DNA of 57,408 nt from Acidimicrobiaceae bacterium. GTDB taxonomy: Bacteria; Actinomycetota; Acidimicrobiia; Acidimicrobiales; RAAP-2. Both the position numbers and the translations under genes were made by a program. A model generated the notes under the pieces. The model was not told the origin of the DNA. It worked only from the letters and a program-made list of their open reading frames with translations, and did no database searches. Shown here piece after piece: positions 34,746 to 44,092 of the stretch (position 1 is its first letter; the number at the start of each line of letters is the position of its first letter). The stretch is taken from assembly GCA_003138815.1 (NCBI GenBank), contig PLHD01000071.1:1-57408 (forward strand), read 5' to 3'.

Positions 34746-36899
34746 ATGAATAACCGATTTGATGGATCTCGCGATATGCGTCGCGCGATTGATCGCCTGG
34801 CCCGACGACTTCCCGAGCCACTCGAGGATCTCGCGTGGATCTCCTACAACTACCTCTGGTCGTGGACCCCCGGCGGAAGCGAGCTCTTTCGCAGCATCGA
34901 TGCATACCGGTTCATGGTGGCGGGGGAGAATCCGGTGCGGTTTCTCCTCAATCTGCCCGAACGCGACCTGCTCCGCGCCGCCACTGACCGAGATCTGCTG
35001 GATCAACTCCAACGAGTGGCCCAGGTCATCGATGCCGACCTGCAACGCCCCACCCAGCGGGTTCTGTCGAACGGTCCGGTCGCGTTCTTCTGCGCGGAAT
35101 TCGGCGTCCACCAGTCGCTGCCGGTCTACTCCGGCGGACTCGGGGTCCTGGCCGGCGACCTTCTCAAGGAAATGTCGGATCAGGCGCTCGACGTCGTGGC
35201 AGTCGGACTGCTCTACCGACGCGGTTATCTTCACCAGCGCATGAGTCTCGAGGGCTGGCAGCACGAGTACTGGCTCGAGGCAAACACCGATCTGCTTCCC
35301 GCGGTGCGCGTGCGGGGGGCCGACGGACTGCCGCTGAGAGTCACGGTGCCGGTATGGGACGGCGAGCTGGCCGCGCACGTGTGGCGCGTGGACGTGGGGC
35401 GCACTCCGCTCTACCTGCTCGACGCCGAGCTCGCGGAGAACAACCCGTTGGAGCGCTGGGTCACGGCGCGCCTCTACGAAGGTTCGCCCGAGATTCGACT
35501 GGCCCAGTACGCGCTGCTCGGCATCGGCGGCGTTCGAGCGCTCGACGCCATGGGCATCAGTCCCGCACTCTTCCACCTGAACGAAGGCCATCCGGCGCTC
35601 GCACCGCTGGAGATCGCCTCGCGGACATCGAGCGAACTCGCTGGGGACCGCCTGGGGCTCGAGAAGCTCTTGGACATTGGCCGTGACCGATTCGTCTTTA
35701 CGACCCACACTCCGGTGCCCGCGGGCAACGAGACCTACGACCCGGACGTCTTCTTCTCCGTGCTCGGTCGTTCGGTTGACCAAATGGGACTATCGCGTGA
35801 CGAGTTGAGTTCCGCCAGTCGGGTCGACGCCGCCGCCACGACCGAGCCGCTGGGTCTCTCCCCGCTGGCGATCAGGTCTGCGCGCTCGACCAACGCGGTG
35901 AGCAAACGCCACGGCGAAGTAGCCCGCACCATGTGGAGTCCACTCTTTCCCACCGTGAAGCTGGACGATGTGCCCATCACCCACGTCACCAACGCGGTGC
36001 ACCTGCCGACGTGGATGGCTCCCGATATGCGCGACCTACTCACCAAGTTCTTCGGTGCCGATTGGGAGCTTCACGCCAACGACCCGGGGCTGTGGAGTCA
36101 CGTGGACGAGATCCCGGACGTTGAGCTCTGGAGGGCGCGGTGCGACCTGCGACTCCAATTGGTGGAAATGCTTCGTAGTCGCATCGTGGTCGATCGTTTG
36201 GCGCGAGGCGAGGACGTCGCCCTGGCCGAGTCGGCGTTCAGCGCCTTCGACCCCACGCACCTGACCATCGGCTTCGCTCGCCGATTGGCTACCTACAAAC
36301 GACTCGACCTCTTGTTCCACGATGTTGAGCGCCTTCACGGCATCATCGATCATGACCAGGGAGTGCAGATCATCTTGGCCGGCAAGGCTCATCCCCTCGA
36401 TTACGAGGCGAAGAGCGTGGCGAAGAACGTTTTCGTAGTGAAGCGGGGGCTGGAAACGACCAACCGCGTGGTCTTCCTGGAAGACTACGACCTGCGGGTC
36501 GCACCGCAACTCGTGGCGGGGTGCGACGTTTGGCTGAATCTTCCTCGACCGCCCTTCGAGGCCAGCGGCACCAGTGGAATGAAATCAGCACTCAACGGTG
36601 GACTCAACCTGAGCGTATTGGACGGCTGGTGGTGCGAGGGGTACAACGGGCGCAACGGCTGGGCGATCGATGGATCGACGGTGGACGACCCAGAAGCGCA
36701 GGACGAACGGGACGCGACGGCGCTGTACGAACTATTGGAAAGTGAGGTGAAGCCCCTCTTTTATTCGCGCGACGCCAACGGAGTGCCCGCGCTTTGGCTG
36801 GCGCGAGTGCGCGAATCACTGCGAAGCCTTGGTCCGCAGTTCAGTTCGGCGAGGATGGTCAACGACTACGTCAACCAGGTCTACCGGCCGAGTCACTAG
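34746..36899 (+). CDS. glgP: Second alpha-glucan phosphorylase, GT35
   Basis: 717 residues, shorter than the first copy because it ends soon after the phosphorylase core. N-terminal DLAWISYNYLWSWTPGGSEL, FFCAEFGVHQSLPVYSGGLG, LFHLNEGHPALAPLEI, FTTHTPVPAGNETYDPDVFF, GFARRLATYKRLDLL, ILAGKAHPLD and the PLP region SGTSGMKSALNGGLNLSVLDG are all intact. Ten nucleotides after the GH57 gene, last of the operon. The two phosphorylases differ widely in sequence (for example GVGGMKAGMNG against SGTSGMKSALNG). They are thus old paralogues, likely with different chain-length or branch preferences rather than a recent duplication. Confidence 0.94.
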   Translation: MNNRFDGSRDMRRAIDRLARRLPEPLEDLAWISYNYLWSWTPGGSELFRSIDAYRFMVAGENPVRFLLNLPERDLLRAATDRDLLDQLQRVAQVIDADLQRPTQRVLSNGPVAFFCAEFGVHQSLPVYSGGLGVLAGDLLKEMSDQALDVVAVGLLYRRGYLHQRMSLEGWQHEYWLEANTDLLPAVRVRGADGLPLRVTVPVWDGELAAHVWRVDVGRTPLYLLDAELAENNPLERWVTARLYEGSPEIRLAQYALLGIGGVRALDAMGISPALFHLNEGHPALAPLEIASRTSSELAGDRLGLEKLLDIGRDRFVFTTHTPVPAGNETYDPDVFFSVLGRSVDQMGLSRDELSSASRVDAAATTEPLGLSPLAIRSARSTNAVSKRHGEVARTMWSPLFPTVKLDDVPITHVTNAVHLPTWMAPDMRDLLTKFFGADWELHANDPGLWSHVDEIPDVELWRARCDLRLQLVEMLRSRIVVDRLARGEDVALAESAFSAFDPTHLTIGFARRLATYKRLDLLFHDVERLHGIIDHDQGVQIILAGKAHPLDYEAKSVAKNVFVVKRGLETTNRVVFLEDYDLRVAPQLVAGCDVWLNLPRPPFEASGTSGMKSALNGGLNLSVLDGWWCEGYNGRNGWAIDGSTVDDPEAQDERDATALYELLESEVKPLFYSRDANGVPALWLARVRESLRSLGPQFSSARMVNDYVNQVYRPSH

Positions 36900-37140
36900 C
36901 GCGACGAGCAACAAAGCGAGTCGGGCTGCGTCGACAGCACGATTCACGGGGTCCATCTGAGTTTGACGAAATCAGCGTCGGGTCGCGCCCACGTACCGGC
37001 GTCCGTTGATCGCGTCGTCCGTTCGGCCGGTGCAGCGCGGGAGAACGAGGTCGTTGGACCGACGTCTCTCGTTTCAATTTGTCGTGAATGGCGACCGTCT
37101 GAAGTCGGTCCGACAATTAGCGAGGCTCACGAATCCTTGA

Positions 37141-37980
37141 CTACTGGAACGCGAACTCGGGGCGTTGACCCGCCTTGATCTCCTCGCGAACGAGAAACTG
37201 CGCCAACGGAAGATCCTCCGCATGGGTGACCCCGATGCAGCGTGAATTCGTCGTAATGACGTCAAAACGAATCGACCCGCTGTGCAGAACTTCTCCGATG
37301 AAGACCGGCAGCAGCACTTCGGGGCTCACGGTGAAGTCGTGTCGATCCATCGCTTGGTGCATCAACGGCCAAATCGACGGCTGGAAGCCCCACAGATTCA
37401 TCGAAACCAACGTCTGGGGGTCCAGGAAGTACGGTGCTAGTCCGTCGTCGGCGGCGAGCCCGTCGGACGAGTAGTGCACATTTCGTCGCTCCACTATCTC
37501 GACGAGAAGCCCATCGGCGACTCGGCACGATCCGCGCGAGACCGGAAGGTCGCCCACGAGCGAGTTCTCGAGTTCGAAGGCTATGAGGCAACTACTGGTG
37601 CTCGTGGTCAGATGATGGTTGAGCTTTCTCAAGGCGTCAAGTCCATAGATGTCGTCAGCATTAGAAACGCCAAAGGGGGTAGCGGGGTCCACCATTGGCT
37701 CGGCGGCCAGCACCGCGTCCACTGTACCGTGAAGTGTTTCTTGGACGGCGAACGAAACGCGGTGGTCCCTCGGCCAGTGCTTGGCGACGTGCGCCCTTAT
37801 GGAGGGTCCGGTATCACGGTTGATCACGACCACAATCTCGTCGAAGCCTACGGCGATTGCGTCCGAAGCCAAGAGATCTATGACGCCCTCGCCATGCTTG
37901 CCGATTGGAGCAAGCTGCTTCAGGCCGCCATAGCGACGGGCACGACCTGCCGCCAGGATTACGAGGGTCGGTCCCTTCAT
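37141..37980 (-). CDS. Sugar-phosphate nucleotidyltransferase (NDP-sugar pyrophosphorylase-like)
   Basis: 279 residues; I start at ATG 37980 because the family motif follows at once (LVILAAGRARRYGGLKQLAP, the GxG..R..K nucleotide loop), though the ribosome site is weak. Further motifs are IVVVINRD, VQETLHGTVDAVLAAE (GTxxAV), and GVSNADDIYG (metal-binding Asp pair). VSMNLWGFQPSIW is the sugar-side segment. It should join an NTP and a sugar 1-phosphate. It is convergent to the glucan operon (240 nt gap), which yields glucose 1-phosphate, so a link is tempting, but the substrate is unproven. It is not GlgC by sequence. Confidence 0.88.
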   Translation of the reverse strand: MKGPTLVILAAGRARRYGGLKQLAPIGKHGEGVIDLLASDAIAVGFDEIVVVINRDTGPSIRAHVAKHWPRDHRVSFAVQETLHGTVDAVLAAEPMVDPATPFGVSNADDIYGLDALRKLNHHLTTSTSSCLIAFELENSLVGDLPVSRGSCRVADGLLVEIVERRNVHYSSDGLAADDGLAPYFLDPQTLVSMNLWGFQPSIWPLMHQAMDRHDFTVSPEVLLPVFIGEVLHSGSIRFDVITTNSRCIGVTHAEDLPLAQFLVREEIKAGQRPEFAFQ

Positions 37981-38474
37981 CTTGTTGACCGTACCACGAG
38001 CGCCAACATCATCGTTGTGGCGACGTCGTTGCCCAGGACCACGGCGCGCGTTAGCACTGGCGTCGCACGAGGCCCGTGCCGCGATCGTTGGAGAATTCAC
38101 CATGGCAGGTGCAATACCGAGCGCGCACGAGCGCGGGGAGATTCGGGGCCAGGTAACTGGCTAGACAGGGGTTCACTTCAAGGCGTAGGACTCATTCATC
38201 TTCGAAGCGCTATCGGCGGTAACCTATGGCCTGCGACCAGGGGAGTAGTAGTAGCTAATCTCTCAGACGATGTCGTGTCAGGCTATTCCGGTGCTGTTGA
38301 CACGCTCGCCAATCAGCGACAAGTCGTCGATCGAGTGGGAGTTATAGTTCTTTCGCCGACACGTTCAGGCAGCCTGAGAATGTGTCCGGAGTTTGTGGGA
38401 GAGGCCAGTATGCAAGCGGTTTGCCAATCGAAACGACGACCGCTTTCACTCGCTGGTTGTCGGCGCATTGGGGC
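37981..38474. other. Intergenic between divergent nucleotidyltransferase and acyl-CoA synthetase
   Basis: About 490 nt holding the 5' leaders of both genes. A TTGACA at about 38297 has no good -10 partner. No gene recognised. Confidence 0.4.
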
Positions 38475-39962
38475 ATGGCGTCAAGGCCGATGAAACACGA
38501 TCGCCATTCACTTTTCGCGGCGATACGGGCCGGCGAGGATCGGCTTGCAGTCTCTATGCCCGATGGTAGCTTGACCTACCGTCAGCTTCGCGACGAAGCC
38601 TCGCTTCTGACAGGTGAACTGCGGAGCGAGCAGCCGCTGGCGCTTTGGGCCACTCCAGAGTTGGCGACCGTAATCGGGCTCTACGCGGCGTTGGCGAATG
38701 GCACTCCGATTGTTCCACTTAATCCTAAGTCCGGTGAACGTGAATTGGCGCATGTCCTCAATGACGCGTGCCTGTCCACGATCATCGCTAGCCCTCATGC
38801 TACGTTGCCCCACATCCTGAGTCCGATGCGGCGCATCTCGGTCGACCTTGTTGGTGCTGTTGGCGGGCCATCGACGTGGCCCTCTGAACCACCCTCGGAA
38901 ATGCCAGCGCTGATCATGTACACCTCAGGTACGACCGGTCCACCTAAAGGCGTAGTGCTAAGTTCGGCAGCGATCCAAGCCAATCTTGATGCGCTCGCGC
39001 GAGTCTGGGCTTGGACCGAGGAAGATCACCTCGTCCACGCGCTGCCGCTTTTTCATGTGCATGGATTGGTTCTGGGCCTACTCGGGCCGGCTTTCGTCGG
39101 CGGCAGTGTTCGTCATCTTGGCTCCTTCTCGGTTGACGGCGTCGGCGAGGCACTTGCCGCGGGAGGTTCGATGCTGTTCGGCGTGCCCACCATGTACCAC
39201 CGGATAGCCAACGCGCTCGACGACGATCGCGCGTTGGCCTCGTCCATTTCTGGCGCGCGCCTCCTCGTCTCCGGATCGGGACCACTCATGACAAGCGATT
39301 ACCAGCGGATTGAGCGGGCCAGTGGACAGCGAGTCGTCGAGCGCTATGGAATGACCGAGACTCTTATCATCACGTCCGCCGACCCAGAGGCTCCTCCCCG
39401 CCCTGGATACGTCGGACAGGCATTGCCCTCGGTGGAGATTCGCGTCGTTGATGAGGCGCGTGAGGACGTGCCCGCCGACGACGAGACAGTGGGGACAGTT
39501 CTCGTGCGGAGCCCCAGCCTGTTTGACGGGTACCTCCATATGCCTCAGGCGACCGAGGCAACTATGAGTGGTGCGTGGTTCTCGACCGGGGATTTGGGGG
39601 TCATTTCGCGTGAAGGCAGCTTACGGCTCGTCGGCCGCGGCTCGACTGACCTTGTCAAGAGCGGCGGTTACCGAATCGGAACGGGGGAGATCGAACAAGT
39701 GCTGCTCGAGCATCCCGGCGTTGAAGAAGTCGCGGTGGCAGGTCTCCCTGACGACGATCTGGGGGAGCGCATCGTTGCTTGGATCGTGCCTGTCGGGGGC
39801 GCTGAGCTCGACACCCAAGAGCTCATCGACTACGTGGCGAACAGGTTGGCGTCTCATAAACGACCGCGCGAGATTCGATTCCTCACTCAGCTCCCGCGCA
39901 ACGCCATGGGCAAGATTCAAAAACATCTGTTGTTGACTGTCGCCGTTAAAGGACGAATGTGA
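38475..39962 (+). CDS. Acyl-CoA synthetase, ANL superfamily (malonyl-CoA synthetase/FadD36-like)
   Basis: 495 residues from the ATG at 38475 (a second ATG five codons later is also possible). It activates a carboxylic acid with ATP to the acyl-AMP and then the CoA thioester. Motifs: P-loop LIMYTSGTTGPPKGVVLS, LPLFHVHGLVLGLLGP, VERYGMTETLI, WFSTGDLG, LVGRGSTDLVKSGGYRIGTGEIE (hinge) and the catalytic Lys in PRNAMGKIQK. The compact length and the RYGMTE motif resemble malonyl-CoA synthetase (MatB) and mycobacterial FadD36. An aldehyde dehydrogenase lies 380 nt away on the opposite strand. Confidence 0.9.
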   Translation: MASRPMKHDRHSLFAAIRAGEDRLAVSMPDGSLTYRQLRDEASLLTGELRSEQPLALWATPELATVIGLYAALANGTPIVPLNPKSGERELAHVLNDACLSTIIASPHATLPHILSPMRRISVDLVGAVGGPSTWPSEPPSEMPALIMYTSGTTGPPKGVVLSSAAIQANLDALARVWAWTEEDHLVHALPLFHVHGLVLGLLGPAFVGGSVRHLGSFSVDGVGEALAAGGSMLFGVPTMYHRIANALDDDRALASSISGARLLVSGSGPLMTSDYQRIERASGQRVVERYGMTETLIITSADPEAPPRPGYVGQALPSVEIRVVDEAREDVPADDETVGTVLVRSPSLFDGYLHMPQATEATMSGAWFSTGDLGVISREGSLRLVGRGSTDLVKSGGYRIGTGEIEQVLLEHPGVEEVAVAGLPDDDLGERIVAWIVPVGGAELDTQELIDYVANRLASHKRPREIRFLTQLPRNAMGKIQKHLLLTVAVKGRM

Positions 39963-40346
39963 AGTCATGATCGCGGGCCAGGATGCAAGGTCGCTCGAGC
40001 ATTTGTGCAATTGGATTTGGGTCATCAGCGTTGGCAGCGATTCGAGACACGAACAGGAAGTCGCGTTCTCGCCATGGTAGATACTCGATCATCTGCGTCC
40101 CGCTCGCGGGAAGTGGGGGATTCGTAGGTTCGCGGATGCTGTGCATGCGCTCGTAGCCAGAAGGCTCCTCGCCGAATTCACTTCTGTCGCACGCACGGCC
40201 ACCCGACCGCGTGCAACGTCTCTTCCGGCGCCGGCTCTGTCTGGGACTGCTGTCGATCCGGGCTGTTGAGGGGATTGGAGCTCACTCGAAAAGTAGTCCG
40301 CCAGTAGCCCGGCGGCCGGTCAATGCCAACTCCAATGGGGTGGGAA
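39963..40346. other. Intergenic between convergent genes
   Basis: 384 nt. A minus-strand frame (39946-40146) overlaps the synthetase 3' end and has no ribosome site or known product. Otherwise nothing recognisable. Confidence 0.35.
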
Positions 40347-41879
40347 CTACCCTCGTGGCGGCCACCCAGTGATCACACCGTGGCCCGAAGGGAAGCGGAC
40401 ATTCTTGGCGCGCACGAACTCATGCAGGGTTTCGGGTCCGTATTCGCGACCGTAGCCGCTACCCTTGACGCCGCCGAAGGGCGAGCCGATAAAGGTTCGT
40501 CGGGTGTAGTTGTTGACGAACACCATGCCCACCTCGAGACGTTGCGCAAGCTGGCTCGCGCGCACTTCGTCACGAGTGCAGATAGCAGCCGTCAGTCCAT
40601 ACTCGGTGCCGTTGGCAATCTCGACGGCCTCATCATCAGTTTCGAAACGCATCAAGCAGGCGATGGGGCCGAAGATCTCCTCCTGCGCTACGGTCATCTC
40701 CGGTGAGACATCTCCTAGAACGCACGGTGCGACGAAGAAACCCTGGGCGAACTGAGGACCGTCAGGGACGGTGCCTTGATAGAGCAGTTGAGCCCCTTCC
40801 TCCAGACCTACTTTCAACAGGTTCTGCACGCGCTCGCGCTGGCGCGCATCGACCATAGGCCCGATGTCGGTTGAGGCTGCGAGCGGGTCGCCGATCACCA
40901 GCGCCGCCGTCTCGTCGACGAAGCGCCGGGCGAACTCCTCGTAGAGAGATGAGTGCACGAGAATGCGCGAGGTGGACGTACACGCCTCGCCCTGGTTGTA
41001 GAACATTCCCTCGATCGAAATTGCGACAGCTTCATCAAGGTCTGCATCGTCAAGGACCATCAGAGCGTTCTTGCCGCCCAGCTCCAAGGTGGTGTACGTC
41101 AGGTTCTTCGCGGCACCTACCATGACCTTGCGTCCCGTGGACGTCGAGCCAGTGAAGGAGATGCGCTCCACCCGAGGATGGGCAACCAACGCCGCACCGG
41201 CCGCAATGCCACTCACGGCATTGATCACCCCCGGGGGCAGAACCTCGTTGGCAATCTCGACGAGCCGCAAGACGGTGAGTGGCGCCTGTTCTCCTGGCTT
41301 GATCACCACCGTGTTACCCACGGCGAGCGCCGGCGCGCACTTCTTCGAGAAATGGATCGGCGGCCAGTTGAAGGGGAGGATTGCCGCCACGACGCCGTAG
41401 GGTTCGTAAACGATGCGGGCCTCGATCGGACCCTGATCGAGAATCTCGCCGTGGACCGTCTCGGCTATACCTGCGTAGTAGTCGAAGCTCGAGTGGCTGG
41501 AGACGACGTCTACCTTGAGAGCATCTCGCTTGGGCTTTCCCACTTCGCGTGCGCAGAGTTCGGCCAACTCGTCTGCGTGCTCGCGAATTCGAGCCGCGAC
41601 CTGGCGCATAAGAGCGCCACGTTCCTTTGGAGAGAGGAGACGCCAGACTTCTTCGTAGGCACGACGGGAGTCCGTGACCGCACGATGGACCATCTCGTCA
41701 GTCGCCACCACTATCCGAGCCATTGGTCGCCCCGTAGCCGCTTCGAGGACCTCGAAGGTGTCAGCGCCGTCACCGTCGACGAACTCACCGCCGATAAATG
41801 GTCCCCACACGGACCGATCCCGCAGTAGGGAGTCGGTGGTACTCGAGTCAATACGCGACTTGTTCTGAGTGACTGTCAT
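40347..41879 (-). CDS. NAD(P)-dependent aldehyde dehydrogenase
   Basis: 510 residues. It oxidises an aldehyde to the acid. NAD-binding part with ILPFNWPPIHFSKKCAPALA and VVIKPGEQAP, FTGSTSTGRKVM, the general-base Glu in LELGGKNALMVLDDADLD and the catalytic Cys in FYNQGEACTSTSRILV. EEIFGPIACLMRF and the terminal SPFGGVKGSGYGREYG are intact. It follows the benzaldehyde/succinate-semialdehyde type; the substrate is not defined. Single gene, convergent with the acyl-CoA synthetase. Confidence 0.94.
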   Translation of the reverse strand: MTVTQNKSRIDSSTTDSLLRDRSVWGPFIGGEFVDGDGADTFEVLEAATGRPMARIVVATDEMVHRAVTDSRRAYEEVWRLLSPKERGALMRQVAARIREHADELAELCAREVGKPKRDALKVDVVSSHSSFDYYAGIAETVHGEILDQGPIEARIVYEPYGVVAAILPFNWPPIHFSKKCAPALAVGNTVVIKPGEQAPLTVLRLVEIANEVLPPGVINAVSGIAAGAALVAHPRVERISFTGSTSTGRKVMVGAAKNLTYTTLELGGKNALMVLDDADLDEAVAISIEGMFYNQGEACTSTSRILVHSSLYEEFARRFVDETAALVIGDPLAASTDIGPMVDARQRERVQNLLKVGLEEGAQLLYQGTVPDGPQFAQGFFVAPCVLGDVSPEMTVAQEEIFGPIACLMRFETDDEAVEIANGTEYGLTAAICTRDEVRASQLAQRLEVGMVFVNNYTRRTFIGSPFGGVKGSGYGREYGPETLHEFVRAKNVRFPSGHGVITGWPPRG

Positions 41880-42188
41880 CCAATCCCTTTCCTGTAGAAC
41901 TCTTTCGGCGGGCTCTCACCCGCGAGTTGCGGCACCCTACGTCCAGATGGAGCACCATCGGGTTGCGGTCATGTTCAAGGAGCCGCAATGGTCCTCTCGC
42001 ACGAGTACGCCTGTATGCCGTTGTTGTCAGGCGGACTGCGAGACAAGGCAGCAACAACATACCCAGTTTATGCACGATAGCCAAGAGTATAGGCAGCTCG
42101 CCAAGTCAGTCAGAGTCGCCAAAGACGCTGGGGACCTGCTTCCGGTACTGATTGTCGTGTGCTGCTTTCGCCGCAGTTGAGGCCGGAA
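41880..42188. other. Intergenic, leader of the aldehyde dehydrogenase
   Basis: 309 nt upstream of the aldehyde dehydrogenase and downstream of the solute-binding-protein gene (both minus strand). No recognisable gene and no clear terminator hairpin. Confidence 0.35.
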
Positions 42189-43118
42189 CTACTCCATCGC
42201 GAGATCGACGACCACGCTTGCGAGCGAGTTCGCGATCGTGTCGAGTTCGGGTGTTGGCATGTACTGACGCCGCAATTCGAGCAGCGTGGAGATGGATGCC
42301 CGATCCACGATCCCATCAGGGATGAGTCCACTGGCGGGAGCCAACAGGCACGCATAGTGGGCTTGAGCTTGCGTCTCTGTGAGGTTCAGCAACGACATTG
42401 TGGCCTCGATGACTTCCGCCTCTCTTTCTCCTGCGAGGATCTCCCGCGATGTCTCGAGCAGCACATCGGTGAACCGTCTTCTGACGTCGTCGACCACGGG
42501 ATCGTCGGCGGCAATAGCCGCGATGACAGTCCCGAGGTAGGGGCCAATATCGGCAACGGAGCTGACAATGGTACAGCCTGCGCCCTCGGCGCGTAGTTCG
42601 CTTCCCGCGTTGAGAACGGTGGCTGCGCAACTGCCTTCGATCAGCGCAGATGCGCGGTGCGGCGTCGAGCCCAGCGCTTCGACGATGTAGTCGCCCGGAT
42701 GCAGGCCGGCCCTGTCGAGAAGCGCGTAGGCGACGAAGGCGAAGCCTGATTGTGGCACGTCAACGCCGATGGCCATTCCGCGAACATCCCTGGTCGTAGC
42801 GATCGTTGGAGCGAGGCAGAGCGAAAGTCCGAGACCCCGGTCGATAGCGCCGACGATTTCGATCGGGAGATTTCGCCCGAGCGGATTCTGGGATAGAAAA
42901 CGATAGGCCAGGACATTGTCCGGGCTGGTGAAGATGAGATCGAACTCGCCGGCATCGAGCGAACGGAACTGCGCGGGCGATGAAGATACCGGTGATTCGC
43001 GAACATCGACACCGGCGCGGCGGAACCCCCCTGTGTCGCGAGCCAAGTGAATCAGCACGGACTTGGTGAAAGTGCCGACGTGGAGTTGAACGCCGTGCAT
43101 CGCGACATCATGCCACAC
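42189..43118 (-). CDS. NMT1/TauA-like solute-binding protein without signal peptide
   Basis: 309 residues from GTG 43118 (AGAGGA 9 nt upstream; an ATG at 43100 is the alternative). It looks like the NMT1/SsuA/TauA periplasmic-binding fold: LHVGTFTKSVLIHLARDTGG, FRSLDAGEFDLIFTSPDNVL (typical ...GEFDxxxxSPxNxL), IEIVGAIDRGLGLSLCLAPT and DVRGMAIGVDVPQSGFAFVA. There is no N-terminal hydrophobic stretch or lipobox, and no permease or ATPase beside it. It may thus be a cytosolic ligand-binding or thiamine-precursor-synthase-like protein, or a decayed transporter part. Confidence 0.7.
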   Translation of the reverse strand: MWHDVAMHGVQLHVGTFTKSVLIHLARDTGGFRRAGVDVRESPVSSSPAQFRSLDAGEFDLIFTSPDNVLAYRFLSQNPLGRNLPIEIVGAIDRGLGLSLCLAPTIATTRDVRGMAIGVDVPQSGFAFVAYALLDRAGLHPGDYIVEALGSTPHRASALIEGSCAATVLNAGSELRAEGAGCTIVSSVADIGPYLGTVIAAIAADDPVVDDVRRRFTDVLLETSREILAGEREAEVIEATMSLLNLTETQAQAHYACLLAPASGLIPDGIVDRASISTLLELRRQYMPTPELDTIANSLASVVVDLAME

Positions 43119-43440
43119 CGAGCAATCCTCTGAGGAGGTTGACTAGCCCAAAGGTTCATGAAGGGGCTGGCCAAGACTGAATCATGCCGGGTTCTGTGTT
43201 GCCGAATTCCTTGGAAAACGACAGGATTCTTGACCAGTTGATGAAATGTCGCGATCGTTGCGATTCACCCGGATCTCGGAGGAATCTGATGTTCACTTCC
43301 ATTGAAAGTTGCGGCCCGAAGTTCGGGGTGAAGTGTTTCACTGCGTTGTGGAAGGGATGAATTGTGCGTCGAGCATGGGACAATCCGTGGGATTCGTGCG
43401 AGGTGGATAGACGGAGACGCTCTAGAGCCCTTCGTATCAC
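43119..43440. other. Intergenic, no gene seen
   Basis: Upstream region of the solute-binding-protein gene up to tRNA-half repeat copy 4; no recognisable gene or promoter. Confidence 0.35.
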
Positions 43441-43483
43441 TGGTGGGCCGCCTGGGTCTCGATCCCAGCGCCTGAGGATTGGA
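43441..43483 (-). repeat. tRNA-Lys 3'-half-like repeat, copy 4
   Basis: CCA end and GCGGCCC acceptor strand as in the other copies. The T-stem is CTGGG/CCCAG: both sides changed compared with CCGGG/CCCGG, so pairing is kept by a compensatory change. About 100 nt further on, 43550-43615 shares GTTGCAG.AATATGAGGCC with the region right of copy 6 (53935-53960), so copies 4 and 6 also share longer flanks. Confidence 0.55.
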
Positions 43484-44007
43484 GGAGACTTGCTGATCGT
43501 TGTGGCGTGTCGATCTGGTCGAGAGCTCCCTACGTCTCAAATGAAGCGGTGTTGTCGCTTGTCAGCTTGGCTTCGCAGTGTTGCAGGAATATGAGGCCGA
43601 AGATGAGGCCTGCTTCGGGCCCATGACATCGCCCCCGGGTTGTCAGTCCACTACGCCTTGGAGATAGTGGCTTGACTTCGGCGCCAGTCGGGTTGCAGGC
43701 TGCGCTTCATTCATGGCTTCCGGAATGGAGTTACTCCCAAGCGGATAGACAAGACTCGAAGATCTCGAGGAACCTGAGAGAGAGGCATCCCTCTTCGGCG
43801 GTTCCAGAAGAATTCGAAACGAAATTGCTTTCCGCAAGACCTGCGGCGATTGAATGTGTCAACGGAGTTGGCGTCCATCTCGTGCGATGTTGCGACAGTC
43901 CTGCGACACCTGGGCGTGGAAAATAGTGCAGAACAGGAGCGGACAGTGGCAGTGAGTGCAGTACTCCTCCGGACCGCATTGTCCAGTTCGCGCAAGGAGA
44001 GCTGGTC
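43484..44007. other. Intergenic, no gene seen
   Basis: About 520 nt between repeat copy 4 and the tRNA-Gly half. Short open frames on both strands overlap each other and none has a convincing start. Confidence 0.35.
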
Positions 44008-44048
44008 CGGAGCGGGCGACGCGAATCGAACTCGCGTTCTCAGCTTGG
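44008..44048 (-). pseudogene. tRNA-Gly 3' half
   Basis: Minus strand: CCAAGCTG (3' side of the anticodon arm), AGAA variable loop, a T-arm with a canonical GTTCGATT loop, then CGCCCGC acceptor strand, T discriminator and CCG for CCA. This is the last 41 nt of a tRNA-Gly, broken exactly at the anticodon loop. The 5' half is absent on both sides. Such halves are typical attachment-site relics of tRNA-targeting integrases. Confidence 0.65.
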
Positions 44049-44092
44049 ATCAGCGACGTCGTCGACGAGGAGCGGGCCGAGGTACTGGAGTA

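Noticed and set aside
34623-35783. Minus-strand frame of 386 codons across the GH57/glgP2 junction
   Set aside because: Shadow of two conserved genes caused by high GC; no ribosome site.
39946-40146. Minus-strand frame of 66 codons at the end of the acyl-CoA synthetase gene
   Set aside because: It overlaps the conserved synthetase C-terminus, has no ribosome site and matches nothing that I know.
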